Part shown: positions 1 through 7,630 of the stretch, in pieces
Layout of the letters: each line of letters opens with the position of its first letter
Position numbering within the stretch: position 1 is the stretch's first letter
NCBI GenBank assembly: GCA_021779635.1
Contig: JAJYAH010000270.1
Location: 1 to 8,455 of the forward strand
DNA from: Pseudomonadota bacterium
GTDB lineage: Bacteria; Pseudomonadota; Alphaproteobacteria; Rhizobiales; Xanthobacteraceae
Reading direction: 5' to 3'
DNA length: 8,455 nt
The notes under the pieces: model-generated
What the model was told of the DNA's origin: nothing
The model's database searches: none
What the model saw: only the letters and a program-made list of their open reading frames with translations
Program-made: the position numbers and the translations under genes

Positions 1-792
1 ATGTTCGTCGCGTATTTGCGTACCTTCGCCCGGATGGGGTTGAAGGCGATCCCGATGCGGGCGGAGACCGGCCCGATCGGCGGCGATCTCAGCCATGAAT
101 TCATCGTGCTCGCGGAGACCGGCGAGTCCGGGGTCTATTGCGACAGTGACGTGCTCAACCTGCCGGTGCCCGGCGAGGAGATCGACTACGAGGGCGATCT
201 GACCCCGATCATCAAGCAGTGGACCTCGGTCTATGCCGCGACCGAAGACGTCCACGACGCTGCTCGTTTCGACCGCGAGGTGCCAGCCGACCAGAAAATG
301 CACACCAGGGGGATCGAGGTCGGCCAGATCTTCTACTTCGGCACCAAATATTCCGATTCGATGAAGGCGCTGGTCGCGCGCGCCGATGGCGCGGAGGTCG
401 CGATCCATGGCGGCTCCTATGGCGTCGGAGTGTCGCGCCTGGTCGGGGCGATCATCGAGGCCTGCCATGACGACGCCGGCATCAAATGGCCGGAAGCGGT
501 GGCACCGTTCCGGGCGGCGATCCTGAATCTGAAGCAGGGTGCGGCAGACACCGACGCGGCGTGCGAACAGCTCTATCGCACGCTCACCGCCAAGGGTGTC
601 GAAGTCCTGTACGACGACACCGATCAGCGCGCCGGCGCCAAGTTTGCCGCCGCCGACCTGATCGGTATTCCCTGGCAGATTCTGGTCGGCCCGAAGGGCC
701 TTGCCGAGGGCAAGCTGGAGATCAAGCGACGCAGCGACGGGTCGCGCGAAAATCTCAGCCCGGCGGATGTCGTGGCGCGGCTGACCTCGTGA
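1..792 (+). CDS. proS: Prolyl-tRNA synthetase, C-terminal part (5' end outside window)
   Basis: Class II aminoacyl-tRNA synthetase that charges tRNA-Pro with proline in the cytoplasm. The 263 visible residues carry the end of the catalytic core, with GGDLSHEF at 27-34 and class II motif 3 at about 137-150 ([10 protein letters not shown], motif-3 Arg at 146). The C-terminal anticodon-binding domain follows at about 168-262, including [20 protein letters not shown] from 205. Motifs 1 and 2 are missing, and alphaproteobacterial ProS of the short type is about 440 residues, so some 175 residues lie upstream. The ATG at position 1 is therefore an internal methionine, not the start. No editing insertion can be judged from this piece. 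The stop is TGA at 790-792, with a 75-base gap before the lipoprotein permease gene. A proS-lol-dnaE order is common in alphaproteobacteria. Identity is confident from the motifs. Confidence 0.96.
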   Translation: MFVAYLRTFARMGLKAIPMRAETGPIGGDLSHEFIVLAETGESGVYCDSDVLNLPVPGEEIDYEGDLTPIIKQWTSVYAATEDVHDAARFDREVPADQKMHTRGIEVGQIFYFGTKYSDSMKALVARADGAEVAIHGGSYGVGVSRLVGAIIEACHDDAGIKWPEAVAPFRAAILNLKQGAADTDAACEQLYRTLTAKGVEVLYDDTDQRAGAKFAAADLIGIPWQILVGPKGLAEGKLEIKRRSDGSRENLSPADVVARLTS

Positions 793-867
793 CGAATTAT
801 CCACTGCCGGCACCAGCTTATCGGCCTTCAAGGCCACAATTAGCCCGAATCGTGTGAAAATCGAACT

Positions 868-2148
868 ATGGATGAAGCCATGAGCGAGCCAGTTCGGACC
901 CCACCTTTCGCGCCATTCGAGTGGCTGCTGTCGGGACGCTATTTGCGGGCGCGTCGCAAGGAAGGCTTCATTTCCGTCATTGCCGGCTTCTCGTTCCTCG
1001 GCATCATGCTCGGCGTCGCCACGCTGATCATCGTGATGGCCGTCATGAACGGCTTCCGCAAGGAATTGCTGGACAAGATTCTCGGCCTCAACGGGCATCT
1101 GCTGGTGCAGCCGCTGGAATCGCCGCTGACCGACTGGAAGGACGTCGCCGACCGCATCAGCCAGGTCGCGGGCATCCGCCTCGCAGCCCCGGTGGTCGAC
1201 GGCCAGGCGCTGGCCTCCTCGCCATTCAACGCGTCGGGCGTCCTCGTTCGCGGCATTCGCGCCGACGATCTCGACAATCTGACCTCGATCGCCAAGAACA
1301 TCAAACAAGGCACGCTTGAGGGTTTCGATGACGGGCAGGGCGTTGCCATCGGCCGCAGGCTGGCCGATCAATTGTCGCTGCATGCCGGAGACAGCATCAC
1401 GCTGATCTCGCCCAAGGGGGCGATCACCCCGATGGGCACCACGCCGCGGATCAAGCCGTACAAGATTGCCGCGGTATTCGAGATCGGCATGTCGGAATAT
1501 GACTCGACCTTCGTGTTCATGCCGCTGCCGGAGGCGCAGGCCTATTTCAATCGCAACAATGACGTGTCCGCGATCGAGGTATTCACCAACGATCCCGACA
1601 AGATCGATGGCTTCCGCAAAAGCGTGACCGAAGCCGCCGGGCGTCCGGTGTTTCTGGTCGACTGGCGACAGCGCAATTCGACCTTCTTCAATGCGCTTCA
1701 GGTCGAACGCAATGTGATGTTCCTGATCCTCACCATGATCGTCCTCGTCGCCGCGCTGAATATCGTCTCGGGCCTGATCATGCTGGTCAAGGACAAGGGC
1801 AGCGATATCGCGATCCTGCGGACCATGGGGGCCTCGCAGGGCTCGATCATGCGGATCTTCCTGATCACGGGGGCCGCGATCGGCGTGGTCGGCACGCTGA
1901 CCGGGTTTCTGGTCGGCCTGCTGGTTTGCCTGAACATCGAATCGATCCGGCAATTCCTCTCCTGGCTGCTCAACACCGAACTGTTCTCGCCCGAACTTTA
2001 TTTCCTCTCCAAACTGCCGGCCGAGATCGATTTCGGCGAGACCGGCGCTGTCGTGATCATGGCGCTGACGCTGTCCTTTTTGGCCACGCTCTATCCGTCG
2101 TGGCGTGCCGCGCGCCTCGACCCGGTCGAAGCGCTCCGGTACGAGTGA
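868..2148 (+). CDS. lolC: Lipoprotein-releasing ABC transporter permease (LolC/LolE family, LolF-like)
   Basis: Inner-membrane subunit of the Lol complex, which extracts mature lipoproteins from the inner membrane and hands them to the periplasmic carrier LolA. The 426-residue protein has the family layout: a cytoplasmic N-terminus, TM1 at about 35-60, a large periplasmic domain at about 62-275, then TM2 (282-307), TM3 (329-356) and TM4 (393-411). The cytoplasmic loop [16 protein letters not shown] (308-323) and the end [17 protein letters not shown] (410-426) are MacB/FtsX-superfamily hallmarks. A Pro/Gly-rich loop at about 182-198 may be the LolA-binding Hook (inference). Only one permease gene precedes lolD here, which fits a LolD plus single-permease (LolDF) arrangement rather than LolCDE; lolE or lolF would be equally fair symbols. 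A second ATG lies at 880; neither start has a clear Shine-Dalgarno sequence. The gene is coupled to lolD, 7 bases downstream. Confidence 0.93.
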   Translation: MDEAMSEPVRTPPFAPFEWLLSGRYLRARRKEGFISVIAGFSFLGIMLGVATLIIVMAVMNGFRKELLDKILGLNGHLLVQPLESPLTDWKDVADRISQVAGIRLAAPVVDGQALASSPFNASGVLVRGIRADDLDNLTSIAKNIKQGTLEGFDDGQGVAIGRRLADQLSLHAGDSITLISPKGAITPMGTTPRIKPYKIAAVFEIGMSEYDSTFVFMPLPEAQAYFNRNNDVSAIEVFTNDPDKIDGFRKSVTEAAGRPVFLVDWRQRNSTFFNALQVERNVMFLILTMIVLVAALNIVSGLIMLVKDKGSDIAILRTMGASQGSIMRIFLITGAAIGVVGTLTGFLVGLLVCLNIESIRQFLSWLLNTELFSPELYFLSKLPAEIDFGETGAVVIMALTLSFLATLYPSWRAARLDPVEALRYE

Positions 2149-2155
2149 GGCACAG

Positions 2156-2854
2156 ATGGAGCAGGGGGCGGAAGATGTGCCGGTCGTCTATCTTCACGAG
2201 ATAAAGCGCCAGTACACCCAGGGGGAATCGACGCTGACCATTCTCGACGGCGCCAAGCTGGCGCTGTGGGCGGGGCAGTCGGTGGCGCTGGTGGCGCCGT
2301 CGGGCGCCGGCAAATCGACGCTGCTGCACATCGCCGGCCTGCTTGAAAGCCCCGATGAGGGCGAAGTCTATGTCGGGGGGACGGCGACCTCGGCCTTGTC
2401 GGATGTCGAGCGCACCCAGATTCGCCGCACCGATATCGGCTTTGTCTATCAATCGCACCGGCTGCTGCCGGAATTCTCCGCGCTGGAGAACGTCATGCTG
2501 CCGCAGATGATCCGCGGCCTCAAGCGCTCCGAGACCGTCAAGCGCGCCACCGAGATCCTGGCCTATCTCGGGCTTGGCGATCGCATCAAGCACCGGCCGG
2601 CGGAACTGTCTGGAGGCGAGCAGCAGCGGGTAGCGATCGCGCGCGCGGTCGCCAACGCGCCGCGGGTGCTTCTGGCCGACGAGCCGACCGGAAATCTCGA
2701 TCCGAATACCGCCGACCATGTGTTCAACGCGCTGATGCAACTGGTGAAGGCGACGCGGGTGGCGATGCTGATCGCGACCCACAACATGGAACTGGCCGGC
2801 CGCATGGACCGCCGGGTGTCGCTGGAGCACGGGCAGGTCGTCGAGCTCGATTAG
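2156..2854 (+). CDS. lolD: Lipoprotein-releasing ABC transporter ATP-binding protein LolD
   Basis: Cytoplasmic ATPase that powers lipoprotein release by the Lol complex, partner of the permease just upstream. With the start at 2156 the protein is 232 residues, the usual LolD size. Visible motifs are Walker A APSGAGKS (47-54), Q-loop Gln99 in [14 protein letters not shown] signature LSGGEQQR (151-158), Walker B VLLADEP with catalytic Glu176, and H-loop His209 in ATHN. The first Walker A glycine is replaced by alanine; the rest of the P-loop, including Lys53, is intact. The ATG at 2156 is preferred over an in-frame ATG at 2105, because GAGG at 2147-2150 sits 5 bases before it and overlaps the permease stop codon. 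The 2105 start would overlap the permease by 44 bases and add 17 basic, family-atypical residues. The 7-base gap implies co-transcription and translational coupling. Confidence 0.95.
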   Translation: MEQGAEDVPVVYLHEIKRQYTQGESTLTILDGAKLALWAGQSVALVAPSGAGKSTLLHIAGLLESPDEGEVYVGGTATSALSDVERTQIRRTDIGFVYQSHRLLPEFSALENVMLPQMIRGLKRSETVKRATEILAYLGLGDRIKHRPAELSGGEQQRVAIARAVANAPRVLLADEPTGNLDPNTADHVFNALMQLVKATRVAMLIATHNMELAGRMDRRVSLEHGQVVELD

Positions 2855-2970
2855 GGCGTCGGGCGAAACGGATGCCTGAGCGACCCCGAGAAATCGGACC
2901 GCGCGATCCTGTGAAATTAACCAAGCGATTTATTTCGGCGTCATTTTTCATACTGATGCGCTCCTGCCCC

Positions 2971-2998
2971 TTGACTATTAGAACAAAAAAGGAACAAT
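2971..2998 (+). promoter_or_regulatory. Sigma-70-type promoter of the microprotein gene
   Basis: TTGACT at 2971-2976 matches five of six bases of the -35 consensus TTGACA. After a 16-base spacer, AACAAT at 2993-2998 matches four of six bases of TATAAT. Transcription would start near 3005, giving a leader of about 27 bases before the ATG at 3032. The first LexA box fills the spacer and the second covers the expected start site, so a bound repressor would block polymerase. The -35 call is strong; the -10 is a best fit, and a 17-base spacer (ACAATG) is possible. Confidence 0.65.
2981..2995 (-). promoter_or_regulatory. LexA (SOS) box 1: GAAC-N7-GAAC
   Basis: GAAC at 2981-2984 and GAAC at 2992-2995 are separated by exactly seven bases (AAAAAAG). 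On the minus strand this reads GTTC-N7-GTTC, the direct-repeat LexA operator established for alphaproteobacteria such as Rhizobium, Rhodobacter and Caulobacter. It lies between the -35 and -10 elements. All eight specified bases match. Confidence 0.83.
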
Positions 2999-3013
2999 GT
3001 TCTTCTTATGTTC
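2999..3013 (+). promoter_or_regulatory. LexA (SOS) box 2: GTTC-N7-GTTC
   Basis: GTTC at 2999-3002 and GTTC at 3010-3013 are separated by exactly seven bases (TTCTTAT), another perfect alphaproteobacterial LexA operator. It lies three bases after box 1 in the opposite orientation, so the pair forms one symmetric 33-base operator centred on base 2997. It covers the predicted transcription start. Double boxes usually mean tight repression; that reading is inference. Confidence 0.83.
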
Positions 3014-3020
3014 CCATAAG

Positions 3021-3026
3021 AGGAGG
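3021..3026 (+). promoter_or_regulatory. Perfect Shine-Dalgarno AGGAGG for the microprotein gene
   Basis: AGGAGG, part of AAGAGGAGG, sits five bases before the ATG at 3032. It is the strongest ribosome binding site in the window and the main reason to accept the very short reading frame behind it as a real gene. Confidence 0.85.
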
Positions 3027-3031
3027 CGGGT

Positions 3032-3130
3032 ATGTTGAAGATATTCGTGGAAGAAGCGGCGGCGCTGGCGTCGATCACGCTTTTCGTCGGTATGATTGCG
3101 GTCTGGGCGCAACTGATTCCCCAGCTCTGA
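3032..3130 (+). CDS. SOS-regulated single-span membrane microprotein (32 aa), SidA-like candidate
   Basis: A 32-codon frame opens with ATG at 3032, five bases after a perfect AGGAGG, and ends with TGA at 3128-3130. The peptide has a short amphipathic start (MLKIFVEEAA), then an uninterrupted hydrophobic stretch at about residues 9-28 that includes SITLFVGMIAVW, and ends in QLIPQL. This fits one inner-membrane helix. The only charged residues are Lys3, Glu7 and Glu8. The promoter carries two perfect LexA boxes, so expression should rise on DNA damage. By size, membrane nature and SOS control it resembles SidA of Caulobacter crescentus, a 29-residue SOS-induced inhibitor that targets the FtsW/FtsN division machinery. 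I cannot align the two from memory, so the functional link is inference. It could instead be a different toxic or modulatory membrane peptide. It sits 159 bases upstream of dnaE on the same strand. That it is a gene is likely; its function is a hypothesis. Confidence 0.8.
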   Translation: MLKIFVEEAAALASITLFVGMIAVWAQLIPQL

Positions 3131-3289
3131 GGTCGTGACCGGCAGGGGGCGACCGGGCAGGAAAACGGGGATGCCGGGCGGCGTTGAAGGGTTCGGCGTG
3201 GACAGCTTCCGCCCGAGGTCTCACCATTGAGGGGCGAGTCGGATACAAGCCGGCTTTCGCTTCCTCAAGCCTGATGACCGCTCCAGCCC
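3131..3289. other. Leader region between the microprotein gene and dnaE
   Basis: These 159 bases are G-rich in the first half and contain a near-direct repeat (GACCGGCAG at 3137-3145, GACCGGGCAG at 3151-3160). There is a possible long-range pairing of CCGGCA (3139-3144) with TGCCGG (3172-3177), and a 10-base palindrome AAGCCGGCTT at 3247-3256. No T-run follows any stem, so I see no intrinsic terminator. No convincing -35/-10 pair for dnaE was found. Read-through from the SOS promoter into dnaE is therefore possible but unproven. Confidence 0.5.
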
Positions 3290-6200
3290 ATGCAGAAGTC
3301 TTCGGCGACCATGTCCCATGCCGGATTTGTCCATCTCCACGTCCATTCGGCCTATTCGCTGCTGAAGGGGTCGATCAAGATCCAGAAGCTGGCCGAACTC
3401 GCCAAGGCCGACCGCCAGCCGGCGCTGGCGCTGACCGATACCGACAACATGTTCGGGGCGCTGGAATTCTCCGACAAGATCGCCGGCTACGGCATCCAGC
3501 CCATCATCGGCTGCGAGCTGGCGGTCGATTTCGGCGACCAGGATCCGAGCGCGCGCAATGCGCTCGCCGTGGGGCCGTCCCGGATCGTGCTGCTGGCGGC
3601 GCGCGAGCGCGGCTACCGCAGCCTGATGCGGCTGAACTCGCGGGCGTTCCTCGAAACCCCCGTTCATCAGGTCCCGCATATCAAGTTCGAATGGCTGCTA
3701 GGGGACGCCGAGGACCTGATCGCCCTGACCGGAGGACCGGAGGGGCCGATCTCGCTGGCGATCAATGCCGATCATGCAGCACTTGCGGCCTTGCGCTGCG
3801 ACCGGCTGGCGAGCCTGTTCGGCGACCGGCTCTATATCGAGCTGCAGCGCCACGGCATCGAGAAGGAGCGCCGCGCCGAAGCCGGCCTGATCGATCTCGC
3901 TTACACCAAGGGGTTGCCGCTGGTCGCGACCAACGAGCCGTATTTTGCGACCGCTGACGATTACGAAGCCCATGACGCGCTGCTGTGCATCGCCGGCGGC
4001 CGTCTCGTCGCCGAGACCGACCGCGATCAGCTGACCCCGGATCATCGCTTCAAGACCCGCGCCGAAATGGCGGTGCTGTTCGCCGACGTGCCGGAGGCCT
4101 TGGCGTCCACCGTCGAGATCGCCGAGCGCTGCGCGTTCCGCCCCATGACGCGCAAGCCGATCCTGCCGCGGTTCACGGTGGGCGCCGGCAGCAATGCTGC
4201 GGATGCGGAAAGCGGCGAGGCGGTGGAATTGCGCCGCCAGGCCGAGGAAGGCCTGAGCAATCGGCTCAGGGTCCACGGGCTTTCGATCGGAACCAGCGAG
4301 GAAGACTATCGCGCACGGCTTGCGTTCGAGATCGACGTCATCACCCGCATGAATTATGCGGGCTACTTCCTGATCGTCGCGGATTTTATCAAGTGGGCGA
4401 AGGCCGAAGGCATTCCGGTCGGACCGGGCCGCGGTTCCGGCGCGGGCTCGCTGGTCGCCTATGCCCTTACCATCACCGATCTCGATCCAATTCGCTTCGG
4501 TCTGCTGTTCGAGCGTTTCCTCAATCCCGAACGCGTATCGATGCCCGACTTCGACATCGATTTCTGCCAGGACCGGCGCGGCGAGGTGATCGACTACGTC
4601 CAGCAACGCTACGGTCGCGATCAGGTTGCGCAGATCATCACCTTCGGTACGCTGCAGGCGCGCGGCGTGCTGCGCGACGTCGGGCGAGTGCTGCAGATGC
4701 CTTATGGGCAGGTCGACAAGCTGACAAAACTGGTGCCGCAAAATCCCGCGGCACCGGTGACGCTCGCGGCCGCGATTGCGAGCGAACCCAAGCTGCAGGC
4801 GTTTCGCGACGAGGATGCGGTGGTGGCGCGCGCCTTCGACATCGCCCAGCGCCTGGAGGGTCTGACCCGGCACGCCTCGACCCATGCCGCCGGCATCGTG
4901 ATCGGCGATCGTCCGCTGAGCGAACTCGTGCCGCTCTATCGCGATCCGAAATCCGACATGCCGGTGACCCAGTTCAACATGAAATGGGTCGAGCCTGCGG
5001 GGCTGGTGAAATTCGACTTTCTCGGCCTCAAGACGCTGACGGTGCTGGACGTCGCGCTGAAGCTACTCAAGCAGCGCAACATCGATATCGATCTGGCAAC
5101 GCTGCCGCTCGACGATGCTCCGAGCTATCAGATGCTGGCGAGGGGCGATGTGGTCGGCGTGTTCCAGGTTGAAAGCCAGGGCATGCGGCGGGCGCTGGTC
5201 GACATGCGTCCCGATCGTTTTGAGGACATCATCGCGCTGGTCGCGCTCTATCGGCCGGGTCCGATGGCGAACATTCCGACCTATTGCGCCCGCAAGCATG
5301 GCGACGAAGAGCCGGAATATCTGCATCCGATGCTCGAGCCGATCCTCAAGGAGACCTTCGGCGTCATCATCTATCAAGAACAGGTGATGCAGATCGCACA
5401 GGTGATGGCCGGCTATTCACTCGGCGAAGCCGATCTGTTGCGCCGCGCGATGGGCAAGAAGATCCGCAAGGAGATGGAGCAGCAGCGCGAGCGCTTTGTG
5501 TCCGGCGCGACCGAGCGCGGAATCTCGCGCGGGCAGGCGGACACCATTTTCGAGCTGCTCGCGAAGTTCGCCGATTACGGTTTCAACAAGAGTCACGCCG
5601 CAGCCTACGCGATGGTGTCGTACCAGACCGCGTACATGAAGACGCATTATCCGGTCGAATTCCTCGCAGCGTCGATGACGCTCGATATCAACAACACCGA
5701 CAAGCTGTCGGAGTTTCGTGCCGAAGTGCAACGGCTGGGGATCAAGCTCGAGGCGCCGTCGGTCAATCGCTCCGGCGCCACGTTCGAAGTCCACGACGGC
5801 GTCATCTATTATGCGCTGGCAGGCCTGAAGGGCGTCGGCCAGCAGGCGGTGGAACTGATCGTGGAAGCTCGCAAGGATGGCTCGTTCACATCGCTGGCCG
5901 ATTTCGCCGCGCGGGTGAATCCGCGCGCCATCAACAAGCGCGTCATCGAGAGCCTGGCGGCGGCCGGCGCGTTCGACGCGCTGGATTCCAATCGTGCGAG
6001 GGTATTCGCAGGCGCCGAAGCGATCCTCGCGGCGTGCCAGCGCAGCCACGAGGCCGCGACCATCGGGCAGAACGACATGTTCGGCGGGGCGGCGGACGCG
6101 CCGACCATCATGTTGCCGCAGATCGAGCCATGGCTGCCCGCCGAGCGGTTGCGGCGCGAATACGACGCCATCGGCTTTTTCCTGTCCGGCCATCCGCTCG

Positions 6201-6817
6201 ATGACTATGCCACCGCCCTGAAACGGTTGCGGGTGCAGTCCTGGGCCGAATTCTCCCGCGCAGTCAAAACCGGCGCGACCGCCGGCAAGGTCGCCGCCAC
6301 CGTAGTGTCGCGGATGGAACGGCGGACCAAGACCGGCAACAAAATGGGCATCATGGGGCTGTCGGACCCGACCGGCCATTTCGAGGCGGTGCTGTTTTCC
6401 GAAGGGCTGGCCCAGTATCGCGAGGTGCTGGAGCCGGGCGCCGCCGTGCTATTGCAGCTCGGGGCCGAGTTGCAGGGCGAGGATGTCCGTGCGCGGGTGC
6501 TTCACGCCGAGCCGCTGGACGCCGCCGCGGCAAAGACCCAGAAGGGTCTGCGGATATTTGTCCGCGACACCCGGTCGCTCGAATCCATCGCCAAGCGGCT
6601 GCAGATGCCCGAGGCGGGGGTGCAGGGCGCTTCGGTCCGCGGTCCGGTCAAACAGGTTCCCGCGACGGGCGGCGCCGATGGCGACGTCTCGCTGGTGCTG
6701 ATGCTCGACCTCGAAACCGAGGTGGAAATGAAGCTTCCGGGCCGATTCAAGGTCTCGCCGCAAATCGCGGGCGCCATCAAGGCGGTCACGGGCGTGGTGG
6801 ACGTCCAGACGCTGTAG
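3290..6817 (+). CDS. dnaE: DNA polymerase III alpha subunit (replicative DnaE1)
   Basis: Catalytic subunit of the replicative polymerase, 1175 residues, full family length. The N-terminal PHP domain begins with VHLHVHSAYSLL (His15, 17, 19). The palm has GPGRGSGAGSL at 378-388, the aspartate pair Asp422/Asp424 in PDFDIDF, and the third catalytic Asp576 in VKFDFLGL. EQVMQIAQ (from 697) and GFNKSH (764-769) belong to the fingers region. A tandem helix-hairpin-helix region follows near 840-925, then the beta-clamp motif QNDMF at 927-931, an OB fold at about 1000-1080 and a C-terminal domain. The clamp motif, the full length and the lol/proS neighbourhood mark it as DnaE1, not the error-prone DnaE2 that goes with imuA/imuB. 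In the PHP domain the usual TDHGN is TDTDN (50-53), suggesting loss of a metal ligand. A start at 3311 (MSHAGFVHLHV) is equally plausible; neither start has a strong ribosome binding site. Confidence 0.97.
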   Translation: MQKSSATMSHAGFVHLHVHSAYSLLKGSIKIQKLAELAKADRQPALALTDTDNMFGALEFSDKIAGYGIQPIIGCELAVDFGDQDPSARNALAVGPSRIVLLAARERGYRSLMRLNSRAFLETPVHQVPHIKFEWLLGDAEDLIALTGGPEGPISLAINADHAALAALRCDRLASLFGDRLYIELQRHGIEKERRAEAGLIDLAYTKGLPLVATNEPYFATADDYEAHDALLCIAGGRLVAETDRDQLTPDHRFKTRAEMAVLFADVPEALASTVEIAERCAFRPMTRKPILPRFTVGAGSNAADAESGEAVELRRQAEEGLSNRLRVHGLSIGTSEEDYRARLAFEIDVITRMNYAGYFLIVADFIKWAKAEGIPVGPGRGSGAGSLVAYALTITDLDPIRFGLLFERFLNPERVSMPDFDIDFCQDRRGEVIDYVQQRYGRDQVAQIITFGTLQARGVLRDVGRVLQMPYGQVDKLTKLVPQNPAAPVTLAAAIASEPKLQAFRDEDAVVARAFDIAQRLEGLTRHASTHAAGIVIGDRPLSELVPLYRDPKSDMPVTQFNMKWVEPAGLVKFDFLGLKTLTVLDVALKLLKQRNIDIDLATLPLDDAPSYQMLARGDVVGVFQVESQGMRRALVDMRPDRFEDIIALVALYRPGPMANIPTYCARKHGDEEPEYLHPMLEPILKETFGVIIYQEQVMQIAQVMAGYSLGEADLLRRAMGKKIRKEMEQQRERFVSGATERGISRGQADTIFELLAKFADYGFNKSHAAAYAMVSYQTAYMKTHYPVEFLAASMTLDINNTDKLSEFRAEVQRLGIKLEAPSVNRSGATFEVHDGVIYYALAGLKGVGQQAVELIVEARKDGSFTSLADFAARVNPRAINKRVIESLAAAGAFDALDSNRARVFAGAEAILAACQRSHEAATIGQNDMFGGAADAPTIMLPQIEPWLPAERLRREYDAIGFFLSGHPLDDYATALKRLRVQSWAEFSRAVKTGATAGKVAATVVSRMERRTKTGNKMGIMGLSDPTGHFEAVLFSEGLAQYREVLEPGAAVLLQLGAELQGEDVRARVLHAEPLDAAAAKTQKGLRIFVRDTRSLESIAKRLQMPEAGVQGASVRGPVKQVPATGGADGDVSLVLMLDLETEVEMKLPGRFKVSPQIAGAIKAVTGVVDVQTL

Positions 6818-7013
6818 CTGAGCTACCCGTGGGCGCGATGCACCGCCGAAAGTCGATCCTTCGGGTTCGGAGTGGCTTGCGCTGGCATCGATACCTGGTT
6901 GCGAGGTGTCAGCCCGTCACCCGAGGCCTTACAAGCGACACTTTTCATTCAAGCAATCTTCAGCTAGCGATGTGTTCAATGCGCGGACATTCCAATTGAA
7001 TCGTGAGCGAGTC
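6818..7013. other. Intergenic region between dnaE and the caspase-like gene
   Basis: There are 196 bases with no recognised gene. CCGAA near 6846 and TTCGG near 6860 could form a five-base stem, but no T-run follows and I do not call a terminator. From about 6940 the sequence is clearly richer in A/T than its surroundings, as expected near a promoter, but no -35/-10 pair stands out. An upstream in-frame ATG at 6906 would add 36 residues that do not look like coding sequence. Confidence 0.5.
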
Positions 7014-7615
7014 ATGCGTGCGACCAAAGTATTTTCGATTTTTTCGCTTTGCCTGATCCTCATTTTCGCAGCGCCGGGGACCGTGAGTTCTGCTGCAGCG
7101 CAGCAGCAGGAGAAGCGCGTGGCGCTCGTGATCGGGAACGGCGCCTATGCCAAGGGGCCGCTTGCGACCACAGCCAATGATGCCGGGTTGGTTGCCCAGA
7201 ACCTGCAGGCCGCCGGCTTCGACGTGATCGGCGCACGCGATCTTGACGCCGATTCGCTGCGCAAGACCTTCCACGATTTCATGCAGAAGGTTGAAAGCGA
7301 TCCGGCGAGCACGGTCGCAATGGTCTACCTGTCCGGCTACGGCGTGCAGCTTGCCGGCGAGAACTATTTCATCCCGGTCGATGCAACGATCGATCGCGAC
7401 ACGGATATTCCGATCGAGGGGCTGCGGGTCAGCGACTACACCCGCGAGCTCGCCTCCGTTCCGTTGAAAGTCAGCATCTTCGTGCTCGATGCCGCACGCC
7501 AGCAGCCCTTTATCGAAGGTGGAAACCAGATTGCAAGCGGGCTGGCGCTGGTCGATCCCGCGCCGAACTCGCTGATCGCGTTCAATGCTGCTCCGGGCAC
7601 GATCGCGCCCAGCGA

Positions 7616-7630
7616 GTCAGGCCCTACGGC
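7616..7630 (+). other. Frameshift point in the caspase-like gene
   Basis: Upstream reading gives APSESGP and then a short arginine-rich run (TAPTRRRWRK) to a stop. One added C in GGCCCTAC would give Gly-Pro-Tyr-Gly-Ala-Tyr and keep the long downstream frame. The run has only three Cs, so it is neither a classic slippery heptamer nor a long homopolymer prone to read errors. Confidence 0.75.

Larger units (their letters stand above)
2855..3031. other. Intergenic region between lolD and the microprotein gene
   Basis: The first hundred bases after lolD hold no recognised gene and no convincing terminator. CCGA-GAAA-TCGG at 2886-2897 can fold into a 4-bp stem with a GAAA loop, but no T-run follows. 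From about 2915 the sequence becomes A/T-rich compared with the flanking genes, as expected for a promoter region. Its 3' half carries the -35/-10 pair, the two LexA boxes and the ribosome binding site described separately. An open frame crosses this region from 2872 to 3138, but it has no ribosome binding site and its frame conflicts with the better-supported gene at 3032. Confidence 0.7.

Noticed and set aside
1..3. ATG at base 1 as the true start of proS
   Set aside because: Class II motifs 1 and 2 would be missing and the protein would be about 60% of family length, so the gene simply enters from outside the window.
823..835. Inverted repeat GGCCTTCAAGGCC between proS and the permease gene as a terminator
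   Set aside because: The stem is only about 5 bp with a 3-base loop and is not followed by a T-run, so neither a terminator nor an operator can be supported.
2872..3138. An 88-codon open frame spanning the lolD-dnaE gap
   Set aside because: It has no ribosome binding site, reads through the promoter and LexA boxes, and is in a different frame from the 32-codon gene, which has AGGAGG at ideal spacing.
3184..3957. A 257-codon plus-strand frame overlapping the dnaE start
   Set aside because: It is a frame shadow of the dnaE PHP domain with no domain of its own and atypical arginine- and alanine-rich composition.
3698..4885. A 395-codon minus-strand frame inside dnaE
   Set aside because: It is antisense to a full-length, motif-complete DnaE and is explained by high GC with few stop codons. 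The same applies to the other long minus-strand frames at 5417-6379 and 2057-2830.
3290..6817. Error-prone DnaE2 as the identity of the polymerase, prompted by the nearby LexA boxes
   Set aside because: Length, the QNDMF clamp motif, the complete C-terminal OB and tail domains and the lol/proS context fit DnaE1, and no imuA/imuB is present.
6906..7013. Upstream ATG at 6906 as the start of the caspase-like gene
   Set aside because: It would place 36 polar residues before a typical signal peptide that begins naturally at the ATG at 7014, and the stretch lacks the codon bias of the coding region.
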